NCBI GenBank assembly: GCA_036768485.1
Contig: JAVLUZ010000154.1
Location: 29,265,792 to 29,329,791, forward strand
DNA length: 64,000 nt
Source: Mermis nigrescens
Taxonomy: Eukaryota > Nematoda > Enoplea > Mermithida > Mermithidae
Direction of reading: 5' to 3'
A program made the position numbers and the translations under genes. Below the pieces are notes generated by a model. It searched no databases and was not told the DNA's origin. It was given only the letters and a program-made list of their open reading frames with translations. Positions 46,480-59,245 of this stretch are shown piece after piece; the stretch's first letter is position 1; every line of letters begins with the position of its first letter.

Positions 46480-46960
46480 AGATGCTGGAGAAATTTCGTT
46501 TTTCGTCTCGAACCCCATACACTAAAACGATCACAATCAAAATATAGTGTTCTAGAAAATGAATTTTCAGTAGTCGGAGACATTGTAACCCTCTCACATT
46601 ATAGAACCAATTGGACTTGCACAAAAACCAAAATTGAGTTGGATGAGCTGAAGGACACGCAAAGAGTACAAAACACGTATACTTTACGCTTTTATGTGAA
46701 ACAATTGAATGTAAAGAAATTTTGAGGTCAGATTCGTAATCTACAAATGAGGGCAACATTTGAAAGAATTCGCCTTCGCACATTATTTGATTTTTTCGTT
46801 TACACTTTACACACTCATTGCTACTTCGGTATTGAGTGTCGAAAAAAGAACACGGCATCGAATTTTTTAATTTATTCATCGATTTAAAAAGCGCCCCTCC
46901 CAGGTGTGTGCCGTTGTTGCTGTGAGGGGGACACAAATTTCGCACTCGCTGTGGTAAACA
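46480..46960 (-). repeat. L repeat copy 1 (K-related, diverged)
   Basis: About 480 bp, 80-90 percent similar by eye to 47715-48213 (AGTAGTCGGAGACATTGTAACC... to TTTCGCACTCGCTGTGGTAAACAT). Its 3' part (CATCGATTTAAAAAGCGCCCCTCCC...GTTGTTGCTG) parallels the K-family end (CTATCTTTTAAAAAAACCGCACCTTCC...GTTATAGCTG). It also has TTTACAC boxes. Confidence 0.8.
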
Positions 46961-46969
46961 TTCCGCTTA

Positions 46970-47405
46970 CTGCCACGTCCATGCCTAAAATTGTATATCA
47001 GTTACAATCATTAATTACTCGCAGCTTTCAAATGTAATTGAAGCCGAAAATTTGTTAGACTGAAAAGGTGATGCCAACATTCATGCACTTTTCCTTCAAA
47101 ACTGCAAAAGCGCTGCAAAAAAGTCAATGCCGCCAAATTGAAAGCATACCACAGTGGCTGATACTTGTGACTTCCAGCCAGGATGAATGCTTAAGGTGAG
47201 TAAAACTGAACCAGAAATCTGCAAATGCTTGAAAAAACCAATTGATCAAGCCACAGCCATGCAGAAATTTAAGTCAAGAACAGAAATTATCATAATGCTG
47301 TTTACACATTGAAAGAAATTGGCATGTTAAAATAATTGATTTATCATATACTCGAGCAAAATAAATTTAAAGCAATATGATGCTTTGCAAGATGTGAATG
47401 ATATT
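46970..47405. other. Spacer between L repeats
   Basis: No gene recognised. Confidence 0.35.
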
Positions 47406-47505
47406 TAAAACCAGCAGAAGTTGGGTTAATTGGGGTTTGAACCCACCAGTTTCATCCCTATTAGGCGAAGCAAGCGTTACCACTCGAGCATTCAGTCATA
47501 CAGTG
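47405..47505 (-). ncRNA. tRNA-like head of a SINE, or tRNA pseudogene
   Basis: On the minus strand TGCTCGAGTGGTAACGC resembles a pol III A box, and GGTTCAAACCCC, 30-odd bases on, is a good B box. The anticodon stem does not fold cleanly and no CCA-ready acceptor is seen. A tRNA-derived SINE head is more likely than a working tRNA. Confidence 0.5.
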
Positions 47506-47714
47506 AGAAAATAAACTTTTACCCGAAGGATGATTTGAGGAAATCAAAATCTTTATTGGGCATTCTTGTAAAGAAGCTTTAATCGATTGATAGGCAATGT
47601 GAGCAAGAATTGTTATGACAATATTTTCTTAAATTTTAAAAACAGTACGAATCTGTGCATACTGAGGCGCATAGCATGTGTATGTAGGTACTGTTTCTAG
47701 ACGCGGCTATATGA

Positions 47715-48213
47715 GAGGCTTCGATTTTCGAAGTCAAAGAACCCTTTACAGTAAAACGATCTACAAATCAAGAAATATTGTGTTAGAAGAGAAATAGTGA
47801 ATTTTTCGGTAGTGAGACATTGTAACCCCTCTACATTATAAAACCGATTGGACTGCACAAAAAACCAGAACGCGACTTAGATAAGCTGAAGGGCACACGC
47901 AAAGAGTAAAAAACACGGTATACTTTACACTTTTATGTAAAACCATTGAGTGTGAAGAAACTTTAAGGTCATATTCGTAATCTACAGGTAGGGGGCAACA
48001 TTTAAAAAAAATTGGCCCTCCGCAAATTATTTAATTTTTTCGTTTTGCACTTTACACTCATTGCTACTTCGGTATTGAGTGTAAACAAAAAAGAACACAG
48101 GCATCGAATTTGCTTAATTTATTCATCGATTTAAAAAAAGCGCCCCTCCCGGGATGCATGCCGTTGTTGCTGGTGAGGGGGTTACACATTTCGCACTCGC
48201 TGTGGTAAACATA
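47715..48213 (-). repeat. L repeat copy 2 (K-related, diverged)
   Basis: Direct-orientation partner of 46480-46960, with ACTTTACACTCATTGCTACTTCGG and GAGTGTAAAC boxes. Confidence 0.8.
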
Positions 48214-48620
48214 TAAGAAAAAGGACGGCCAAGTACGCCCATAGGTGGCGCCATCGTACTCTATCTGCCAGCTCAAGATCTTAACGACGATTCGGTAAAA
48301 TTGATCGTCGCATCACCAGAAACTAAGCTGTAGGCCGAAATTAGCGCACGGGAATCCTACGTCCAGTTCAGCGTCTGCGGCGACGACTGGATAAAGAATG
48401 AGTCACTGATACAAGGTGTGCCGGTACGTCGGTTATCTCGTAAATATGTACACATAAACAGGTTGCTGCCTGTCAATCTGTACATGTGGATAGGTTTATA
48501 TTCCCATTTATGTCACGCACGTGCATATATTCGCCGGTCATAGTACGACCGGATAATTTGGAATTTTACGCGCCGTTACTCGATCACCCGTTTACGGTGG
48601 TCGGTGCACCCGCCGTCTTT
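48214..48620. other. GC-richer non-coding stretch
   Basis: No gene supported. Confidence 0.3.
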
Positions 48621-48629
48621 TCAGCAAAC

Positions 48630-48862
48630 CGGTACAGTCGTCCACTCAGCGGAACTGTCGGTTTGCCGGTGCGCAGTCGACCACCCAGGACTGTTGGCCA
48701 CCTGGTACAGTCGGCAGCCCGGGACCCGGGACTGTCGGCCACTCGGGAGACAGTCGGTCAGTAGGTATTGTCAGATCAGTCGATTTTGGATTTAGGCAGG
48801 TCCATTTGCCTGCATACTATTTGTCGGTGATCCGGGACTGTCGGTCACTCGGGACGTTACCA
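48630..48862 (+). repeat. GC-rich degenerate tandem motif (GGACTGTCGGYCACTCGGGA)
   Basis: At least six degenerate copies of a 17-22 bp motif built on GACTGTCGG or ACAGTCGG followed by CCACYCGG. The overlapping ORF 48486-48764 reflects this repetition. Confidence 0.6.
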
Positions 48863-48999
48863 ACGGAGAAAGCACATCCGAACAACAGCGAGAGCGACAG
48901 GGAAAATTGCGGCGCTGTGAGCTCGATGAGTGTGTATCGTGCACCGCACTTCGGCAATGATGGAGAGATCGGACCGGGCAGAAGCCGAAAACCTCTTGG

Positions 49000-49338
49000 C
49001 AAGAGTTCAATTTTTTTGATTTTTTTGATTTTTCGATGCTAATGGATAAAGCTAACAACCCAAGAGCGTTATTGCCCATAACCATATCTGCGCGTGGGGG
49101 GTTAGGGGGTATGCCTTCCCCCGCCCAACTGGCGATGCACCCCTAGATTTTTAATTTTTAAAATTTTTTTTTCATTTTTCACGCAATTTTTCGATGCCAA
49201 TGGATAGTGCTCGATTGAGCAACATTGAAAAATGGTGTGTTTTCGTCCATACCACCACTTTTTAAGGCCATTTTTTGACCTTTGGAAAAATTTTTGCCAC
49301 CCCCCCCCCTCTGAAACTTTTGGTGCCGCCCACCTATG
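49000..49338 (-). mobile_element. MITE-A copy (49083-49338) beside an older A fragment
   Basis: The full copy runs CATATCTGCGCGTGG to GCCCACCTATG with perfect flanks CCCATAAC at 49075-49082 and 49339-49346. 49000-49055 (GATTTTTCGATGCTAATGGATAAAGC) is an older MITE-A fragment next to it. Confidence 0.88.
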
Positions 49339-49448
49339 CCCATAACACCATTTTTTCTCTCCTGTGAATCGTTTTTCCATTGTCTGCGTATTTTCAGTCT
49401 CAATCCAAATCCCGAATCATTTTGAAAATTGACAAATCGCAGACTCTA

Positions 49449-49693
49449 CCACCCACTGGGTGGAGGCAGCACCGAAAATTTTGAGGTTGCAAGATTTTTC
49501 AAAGATAGAAATGGCCCTAAAAATGGTGGTATGGCGAAAAAACACCATTTATCAACGCGTTTCTTATCGAGCACTGTCCGTTGGCATCAAAAGATTGCAG
49601 AAAAAATTAAGAAATTTCAAGAATTGAATTCTGGGGTGATATTTTGATTTCTGGAGGGGTAATTTTGGTTTACATCGGAGGCGCCCAGGTGTG
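49449..49693 (+). mobile_element. MITE-A, diverged copy
   Basis: GGAGGCAGCACCGAAAATTTTG to GCGCCCAGGTGTG with the central CACTGTCCGTTGGCATCAAA. The right part is shortened. No clear flanks. Confidence 0.75.
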
Positions 49694-49699
49694 CTTGCC

Positions 49700-52545
49700 A
49701 GCACATGTGTACGCCTAGTAATCAAATTTTCGCTTGGTCCCCACGACCAGACATGCAAATGGGGGATTGCGGAGCCAAATTCAGGGGGCCGGGGCAGAGT
49801 TGAAAACAAAATAGTACGAAAAAATTCAATGCCGAGGATTTAGAATTTGGGGGTTTGGATACTGGGGGTGTGTAAACTCCCACGTGTTTGTTGCGGTCAC
49901 AAATTCTCGAATGGATAAATGGAAACTTTGAAATGAGGCAAAATAAGGCAAAAACCATCAGAAAAAGTTGTTTGAACAAAAATTGCTCGACAATGACCAT
50001 TAAATATTAACGCAGTCTTGACGCTATTTTTGCATTTAAGCGAGTTTTCGACCGCGAGTTTCGCCCAAGAAAAAACTCAATGTTTGACCCCCGCGGACCA
50101 GCTGTTTCCATCGGTCATATGCCAAGACTCCTAAAAATCGGCGCAGGAATAAGCATCAGTATATGAAAATGTATCAATCTATTTGAGTGTACACAAAAAA
50201 TGACAGGAGATAAATTTATACTGAAGCTAGCAGCAGTATGTATAAAAACGCCACAAAGAATGTGTCATCAGAGTATAATTTTCACCATGAATAAAGCTTT
50301 GTGAAGCTCCTATTTAGGGCTTTGATATAATTATGGCGATCATGGACCCCCAGCTTGAAGTTCGAATTTGTGCATTGAGGGAGACAGTGCAGTGGACGGT
50401 ATTAAAACGATACTGATAGTCAGCTAAATACTTGACGATATTTGTTTTTGATTGGAAAATATCATTAAGCACTAAAGTTAGCCGTCATCTTTTTCACCCA
50501 ACGATAACAGCTTTACCCCGGACCGTGACCCTAAAAGGATCGGCCATGCTGAGGCATCAACGGATTCTGAATGTATAGGTACTCAAATGGGGATTGGTTA
50601 AGCAACAATTTTTGGAGGCTGATGGAAGAAAATATTCCATCAGTAGCAAAAAATTAAATCCTGTCCACATACATATATCGATTTAGGGTCTTTTAAATTT
50701 TGGATTTGTTCAGCTAGGGAACCTTCCCCTCGGTATGACCATGTGCTTTTGACTTTAAGCATGTTGGATGAAGCAAGTGACCGTTTTAGTGTTTTGTCAT
50801 GATTTTAGACATTCGTTTATTTTAACTTTTTCGTTAGAAGCTTCATTTTTACCTTTATTGCTTTGGTTTTTCTTAACAATGGCCTAAATATTGAATCCGG
50901 CAAAGCTTCCATTCTACTTTAGAATGATCCACATATGAAATGGCAAAAACTGCAATCGCCTAAAAAATTCCACACTTTCTGATCAATTTCAAAATTCTGA
51001 GAGGTTCTTAATTTTTCAGCACTGCCTTATTCATCCTAATAAATTTGCCCTTAGGTTTAAAACCCGGCAAATCCACGTCTGGCTGTGATCATGAAATGCG
51101 TCGGTTTGGTTTAGCCATGAGACAAACTATTCAATGCTGCCTGGACAAAAATTGACAATGACACCTGAAATTTGACACTCTTGGTCAAAAGTGACATAAA
51201 TACATTTGAAACAGCATACTCTCAACGATTTTTTTCGTACAATCGACTATTCTGGACTCAAAAGTCGATTTTTCTGGAAAGAGCCTACCCCTAAGCATAC
51301 GTGAAGAAGCGACCAAATCCTGGAGGATGCAGCTGATTGCAAAAACTGACAGAAGCTCAGCTTGAGTTAAAGCTTAGTCCGAGGATCTGTCATCTGGGCT
51401 TTATAGAGGATCTGCTGAATTCTCGAAGGGTCTGATCCAACCAATCACCCCAACAAGTATGCCCCCATGCCCTCCTCCTAGAACAGGCGGGTAACGTTTA
51501 TGTACTGTTCCTGGTAACAGTGAATTCGATGCCGCGGAATACTGCACTTGTTATTTTCATAACAGACATTTTGTTTTCCAACCTTGGCACACCATTTTCA
51601 TTTCGATCGATTGTTGTATGCGATAAATAAAATCCTGAAATTTGACGGGCCTTCAAAAACTTCCTCTAATTATATGGGTATATCCTTATGTAACGCAGCC
51701 ACTTACGTTGCTTCATAGAACTTTATAACGTAACACTTGGGTTTAACACCTTTTTCTACAACTAGAATTTTATATATTGGACGGAAATTCGCTCTACAAA
51801 TAATACAAGACCAGAATCTTTCCAGGTACGTCATGGAAAATTTTATGGAGACTATTCCGGACATTATTCGGTTCTGGGAGACTAGTTAAAGGCATTTATG
51901 AGCGAAACGACTTGAACAAATAGACCACCAATCTTAAATAGCAATTCCATTTGTCGTTCTCGCTTTATGAAGATTGTCATTTAGCAAATTTTCGGTTTTC
52001 AAGAAAAAAACCTTGTTAGAAGAAAAGTAGTATAGTGAATCTTTTTTTGTTTAAAAAACATACAGCTTTGTGTTTTTATCTGTTAGGCACACATAACTCC
52101 AGGTTAATTCAGCTCAGTTAGACAAAATAATAAAAATATAATTATTGAATATCTACGGTTCTCGATTATTCTTATCCATTTTTGTAACGTTTTCTTTTTG
52201 TTTTAATTTTCGGCTCTTAGTTCGCCATGTTTTTGCCTGAAAGTTTCGAATTTTCTCATTCTTGGGGTCTAGACCATCGGATTCCGCGCATGCCCGTACT
52301 CTGAGGCACGGAAAATTCGCATTTTTACCCGCAACTGATTTTAATTGCTTAAAGGTTTGAAATTAAATTGATAAAATTTACTGGCACCACCATCTTTATC
52401 AGCTGAATTCACATTTCAATCTAAATTCCACCTAATCGGGCTTATTTTTGCTTGTAATCAATCATAATGTTTAACGAAATTAAAACAAGTTTGCTTAAAA
52501 AATTAAAATTATTTTTCAAATTATTTTTGAAAAAGTGAAAAAATT
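49700..52545. other. Long non-coding stretch, nothing recognised
   Basis: About 2.8 kb without a frame worth reporting, RNA gene or repeat known from elsewhere in the window. A weak MITE-like G-run pattern occurs at 49730-49890. Confidence 0.4.
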
Positions 52546-52551
52546 ATTTTC

Positions 52552-53860
52552 AACTAGATGAAGCTGCTGCGTTGCCGGCTGAACTTAGGCACGATGGCTT
52601 TATATGGAACAAACATGTCTCTTGTATTTTTATTTTTCAAGACTTCTTGATGTTTTTAGGATATTTCTTAAAAAAATTGTTGGTATAAACCATATTTTAT
52701 TTTTTTGGATTTTTTTAAAATGTCTTTTTGTCAAACCATTTTTTTGATCAAATCCACATTTTTGACGTTACAGAATGGTTACGAGAAAATTGTTTAGCCA
52801 TAATCATATTTTTGATTTTCTGGGACGTTCTGGAAATTTTTTTAATAAAACTATATTTTTGATGTTTTGGGATGTTTTGGAAAATTTTTTCGTCAAACCA
52901 TAATTTTTAATGTTTTAGGATATTTTGGAAATTTTTTTTTAATCAAACCCATATTTTTGATGTTTTGGGATGTTTTGGAAAATTTTTTTTCGTCCAAGCC
53001 ATATCTTTGATGTTTTAGGATGTTTTTTGGAGAAATTTTTTTGGTCAAACCATATTTTTGATGTTTTAAAATTTTTTTATTTGTTGAAAGCAAAGGGTGT
53101 CATATATCACGTGATATCTCATATCACTCATACGTTATAGCTTCGATGGTATCTCCTATCTTATATCACTGCATGTTATGGCACAGACGGGGTATCGTAT
53201 ATCACACCTATCTTATAGCATTGCCTATCTCGTAGCACAGGGTATCTTCACATCCCATACTATCTTATAACATTACCTATCTTGCAGCTCGGGTATCTTA
53301 TATAACGTTCTATCTTATAGCATTGCCTATCTTGTAGCACGGGGTATCTTATATCACGTCCTATCTTATAGTATTGCCTATCCTGTAGCACAGGGTATCT
53401 TATATCACGTCCTAGCTTTTATAGCATTGCCTATCTTGCTGCACATAGTATCTCATACCATGCCTATCTTATAAAATTGCCTATGTTATAGCATTATTTG
53501 GTTAAACCCTTATTTTGATATTTCACAGTGCCGACCAATGCACTACAACGCATAACAGTCGTACAGAGTGTCCGCCGAGGCATCGCTCCCCATGGCCGGG
53601 GCACCCCTATACAAGCACTCTAAACGTAGGTTTTTTGAAAAAAATGGCAAAAAAGTTGGCCATCTCCCGAAATCATGGAGGCTTATAGCACAGGGCCAAG
53701 CCCTGCTCCCTCCCTGCCCAGGGCGAATGGGTGCGTTTGTCAAAGAGCCTCGAAATCGCTACTGCACCCCCGGCCAGGTAGGCTGAGCTCGGGCCAAAAC
53801 GTCGGTCGGCCACCAAGAATTGGCGGGGCCGGAGCCAACCCCGGACATACACACAAACTT
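52552..53860 (+). repeat. Element E, second full copy
   Basis: Starts ACTAGATGAAGCTGCTGCGTTGCCGG, colinear with 26551. 52640-53080 is the CCATATTTTTGATGTTTTGGG array. 53110-53490 is the 51 bp minisatellite; the distance between GGGTATCT at 53342 and 53393 is exactly 51. 53560-53855 is the GC-rich end that also appears at 541-715. Confidence 0.88.
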
Positions 53861-53869
53861 TCACAAAAT

Positions 53870-55140
53870 ATATAGTAGATATTCACAATACCGCTCGAAT
53901 TACAATAACCAAATATGCAATAAAGTTTCTTATGTAATCTTTTTTACTAAAGTTTAAGCGAACACGTGACGTTACATGATAACATACTCGTAAAAAGCGT
54001 TTATGTCTTAATGATAAAAAGTAAGTTTGATCAAACTTCGACGCATTCTTCCAATTCTCATATTTTATTCGTTATGCTTTCGATTCTTGATATGCATCTA
54101 TCGTATCTATCCGTCACATCCTGTTAGTACAATTAATCGAAGATTACGCGCAAATTCAAATGCAAAAAGCAAATAAGTAGCCTTGGTTCACGAACAAAAT
54201 AATCTAAAAAATAAGGCTTCTACAGTAATCTTCTTTTTAAAAGGATAAACTATGCATTTTGTTGATTTTTTGTATTTTACTCTTTTACTTGAATTCAATT
54301 TTTACGAGAGCATTTTACATGGGTGTTCAATTGTTACAAGTGCAAATTACAGCTTATCGCAAATGAAATCATTGAACAGACAAAAAGAACTGAACGAGAT
54401 TGTGAGAAAGGGTTTTGATGATTAACGCGAAAAAACTAGGCAAATCTAGTTATATAATCAATCTTAATAGAAAAGTGGAGAAAATATGTAAAACAGGGTT
54501 AAAGGTTACACTTTAAAGTTTTAATTTAGAATTTTAAAAGTATAAAGTCCGCATTTTTCATTGTCAGATGAGCAAGTAAGTGAGTAAGTAAAATAATAAA
54601 TCAATAAATAGATAAATAAAAAATAATAATTAAACTAGGTAGATAGGTCATCGCAAATAAAGCTAATCAGAAATTTTAATAACTGAAAAGCTTGATAAAA
54701 CTGTTATATTAAAAAGAATCGTGCTATTTATCAAAATATAATTTTGTCAAGTATATGAAGGGGAACATGGTATCAATTTTAGAGACATCGCAGTAACCGG
54801 GCATTTAAGGGCATCGCTAAATTGCGTGGACCAGGGCAGAAGGGCATCAGTCCCAAATTTCGAAAAGATAGTAGTCGGAAAATTTGATGATAAACACTAT
54901 TTTCAACATTCATCATTTCGCTTAAACCACTGAATTGTCATTAAGGTCTAGCTGTTTTAAGAGGTCTGCTAGCTCTGTAGGATGCGCCGACCGCAAACTT
55001 CCATGCATGTTAAATTTGTTTTGTTTAAGTAATTATATACATATGTAATCTCTCTTATATAATAAAATAATGTCAATGTGCTCAAATTATTACATTTTTA
55101 TTCGTTTCTGATCAATGGGCAACCTGCTAAGAAAATATGT
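53870..55140. other. AT-rich non-coding stretch
   Basis: No gene. AATAAATAGATAAATAA simple sequence near 54590-54640. Confidence 0.4.
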
Positions 55141-55149
55141 CGTGGCCAT

Positions 55150-55367
55150 CATACTCTGGGCAGAGGGGTGTGGGAATAAAATACCCCTTAGGATTCAATT
55201 TTTAAATCTTTAGTTTTTTTCGCAATTTTTCGATGCCAATGGATAATTCTCGATGAGAAACATTGAAAAATGGTGTTTTTCTCACCATACCACCATGTCA
55301 AGGCCATTTTTTGACCTTTGAAAAAATCTTGCACCCCTCCCCAGAGCTTTGGTGCCGCCCACCTATG
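55150..55367 (-). mobile_element. MITE-A copy, left end shortened
   Basis: CATACTCTGGGC to GCCCACCTATG. Flanks GTGGCCAT / GCGGTCAT, 6 of 8. Confidence 0.82.
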
Positions 55368-55778
55368 GCGGTCATGTACATGCAATTACTCGGTCAGAAA
55401 ATTTTTCATATGAGAGACCAAAGAAACTGGCAGTAGGAGCAATACCCTCACTTCTTAAACTTTTCTTGCCATGCTTTTCTCATTGTTCCCAATAAAATTA
55501 TGAAAATAGAGAAATAAAAAATAAACGACAAGGCATCTAGCGAATTTATCCGGAATCCGCCCGGATTTGTTGGGATGAGATTCTAGCTGTTAACCCTACG
55601 CATGCGTATAATCAACATGCTGCTTTTTTTAGTTCGAATTTTTTCGCTTCTCTTTTTTTACATTCGTCGTTTCAATACCGCATTTTTATGCAATTTATAA
55701 TAAAATTAAAATTAATTTAAATTGCTTGAAATTTTTTTTGTAATCTAGTATAATAAATTCAATATTTAGCATAAAATA

Positions 55779-56136
55779 ATAGCTTATTTTATGACTCCAT
55801 TATTTATAGTCGTTTCACACACTTCGGGCATAGTATCTAAAACCATCTCTGACAATAACTGACAGATTGCAATTATAACATTGATATGATATATAATTAT
55901 CGAACCCGCTTATGTCGTTGAAAATTCTTAGAATTTATGCACGAAGTCTTCCACATAACTTCGTGCATAAATTCTAAGAATTTTCAACGACAGTAAGCCG
56001 AGGTTTACGATATATTATATATCAGATCAATGCTATAATTGCAATCTGTCAGCTTATTGTCAGAGATGGTTTTAAATACTATGCCCGAAGTTGTGTGAAA
56101 CAGACTATAAATAATGGACTCATAAAATAAGCTATT
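55779..56136. repeat. Large palindrome, about 357 bp
   Basis: Left arm from AATAGCTTATTTTATGACTC, right arm ending CATAAAATAAGCTATT. The arms stay complementary almost to the centre (ACGAAGT-CTTCCACATA-ACTTCGT, about 55948), giving a near-perfect hairpin of roughly 170 bp per arm with small bulges. No ORF. A palindromic MITE or replication/repair product. Confidence 0.93.
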
Positions 56137-56437
56137 TTTCCAATTAAATATTTATAATATTCTATATTCATTTTTATAAAATTTAACTTCTGTATTATTT
56201 CTATATTAAATTTCCAATTTTTATAAAAATTAAATTTTCGATGAATTTTTACATTAATAATGAACAGATTTGTATACTTAGAGTACTTTTCTAAGTTAAA
56301 TTTGTATAAGTATAAGCTTTTATTCGGCCTACGAATTTATTGATTCTGAAAGTAGCATATTCATGTACAGCGTATTTATCATTCTTATTTAATCTTTCAT
56401 TATTTATTAATATATTATTATTATTATAAAAATTATA

Positions 56438-56450
<13 letters not shown>
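56137..56450. other. AT-rich spacer
   Basis: Nothing recognised. Confidence 0.4.
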
Positions 56451-57082
<632 letters not shown>

Positions 57083-57334
57083 ATTGTTACTTCGTTGCTA
57101 AGAAAGTGAAAAAATCCCGTATTTGATTACTAAATAGAACCTTTAATTTTTTCATTTTTAAACAATATCTACAAAGAATGTTTTTTATAGATATTTTTTA
57201 GCATAAATGTCTTTTTATTTAAAAAAAACAATTTTAAAAATTGTTTGCGACATTTTCTAAAGAACAAAACCGCATTTCAACAGATGCTCGTACTTAGAAC
57301 ACTTCAAGAATGCCTTTTCAGACAGGGCAATAAA

Positions 57335-57735
57335 CATGTGCGTGGGGATATAGGCAGACATGTTCTTGAAGGAGTTTGGGGCGGTTTGATCCCCCAAGAA
57401 TGGCAACTGACCACCCGCAAAATGGCTGCGACCCCTCCCAGAATTATCGATTTTTTGTGGAAGTTGGTAAAAGCTGTAAAAACTGTTTTTTAAGCGTTTT
57501 TAGCATATTTTTGGCTTTCAAATCTCAAATATTCGGCGCTCCGCGCCATACACGCATTTTTTGACCACATTTTGTTCAATTTACCCAATTTTCTCAAATT
57601 TTTTCGAATGTTTTTTTACGTTTTTATGTTTTAGAAAGAACGATCATCGTCGGAAACGTTAAAAACAGTGTTTTTGACGTGTACCTGTCGTTTTAAGCCT
57701 AAAAAGACACTTTTTTTGAGATTTTCATAAAGTTG
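57335..57735 (+). mobile_element. MITE-D, second copy
   Basis: Colinear with 5049-5690: TTTGATCCCCCAAGAATGGC, AAAATGGCTGCGACCCC, CGCGCCATACACGCATTTTTTG, TTTTTGACGTGTACCTG. It shows the site that MITE-A occupied in the other copy. Confidence 0.7.
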
Positions 57736-57739
57736 CTGA

Positions 57740-58815
57740 ACTGCAAAATTTAGAATTGAGAAAATTGCTGTAAAATTGATTTTCAATTAGGTGGGTCTTA
57801 CATTGCTTTATCAGTAATACCTTTTTGACGCCATTATAATTTTAGGATATTTTGACATGTAAAACAACGATTTTAGTTAAATGAAGCTTAAATTCTGGGG
57901 TTTCTTTTTAAAAATCACATTTTGCTCGCATAGTAGGCGTTCTTTCTTTTCTTTGATTCAGTACAAAAAATTTTCAACTCCGTGGAGCTAATTTAGGCAA
58001 CAAACAAGATACGTAGGTACATATATGTATCTCCAATACTCGCAAACGTGCCTTCAAACAAATGGACAAAAATGCGGTTGAAAACTCGGCTCCTTCTATG
58101 AAAGATTTGCGTAAAATAATTACATACAGATATATGAAAGCAAAAATAATATGCAATAATATAAAAAAATAAAATAGAACACACAAAAATAATATAATAC
58201 TTTTGTAAAAAAGGAATTATACAATGGATTAATATAAATGAATTGATGAGTTAATTAATATGATTAAAGAGATAATCAATTTACAATAATAAATCTAATT
58301 ATAAATTTATGGAATAAATTTATTATTTAGCACATATATCCGCATTTTAATCGACATTCTAGCCAATTTAAGGATATTTTATATGACCTTAGAAAGTAAC
58401 ACATCCCATTTTTACCAATCGATTTGTTCACAGAGCATTACAATTTTTTTCTTACTCGGACATTGTATTTAATCAACATAATCTGAGAATTTTCCCGAAA
58501 TTTATCGTACTTTCGTCTTATCTTTGCCCGTGTCTAACGAAATATTAATATAAAGAGGCAGCATTTAATAATAATTGAGTTTTGGTGCAGTTCCAGAAAG
58601 TTATAATTTCGTGCATAAAACTAATAAAGCACCCGCCTTCAATAAAGTTACATAGGTCATAAATGAATTAAAAAAACTTATAATCACAAAACAACTATAA
58701 CCCCCTCCCCGACAATTCGGACAGAGTCTCCCAGACCCGCCCCCAGAAATAAATTTTTGGTATGTTTTTTGGAGTTATTTTTGCCACTTTTACACAACCC
58801 AGACCCCCTTACTTC
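57740..58815. other. AT-rich non-coding stretch
   Basis: No supported gene. 57974-58186 minus is open but simple in composition. Confidence 0.35.
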
Positions 58816-58824
58816 GGTTTCTAC

Positions 58825-59237
58825 CAGGCGCGGATTTAGAGGGGGCGAGGCTTCCCTGTCGTCAAAAAACGGTTGGGCGTCATAAAGAATAATTTATTTT
58901 TTTATGATTTTAGCCATTCTTATCACATTAACATTTACTAACTTTTTGGCGTCCTAGAAGTTTGTTTTTATGTCAGCAGACTTTGTAGTTCTTAGAATGA
59001 TTTCTCGAGTACATTTTCGATGTTTTTATGCCGATTTTGGCTCTAATTTTGAGCGTTTCTCGTTAAAACAACTCAAAATTTTCTGTATTTTCTGGATCAC
59101 AAATGATTCTGTCTTCCAGAAGACGAAAAAACCAATGCATTATGCTTAATGACAGATTTTTGGATAATATTTGACACTATTGGGAAAATTTGAGGTATGC
59201 CCTCCCTCCCCGTCAGAAAATCCGGGTTCCGCCACTG
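58825..59237 (-). mobile_element. hAT MITE-F related, 413 bp
   Basis: Ends CAGGCGCGGATTTAGAGG and (reverse complement) CAGTGGCGGAACCCGG. Flanks GTTTCTAC / CTTTCTGC, 6 of 8. Longer inner part than the 165-182 bp copies. Confidence 0.75.
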
Positions 59238-59245
59238 CTTTCTGC

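Noticed and set aside
52893..53093. Lys-rich repeat ORF (KKxSKNILKHQ type)
   Set aside because: Explained by the tandem TTTTTGATGTTTTGGG array of element E.
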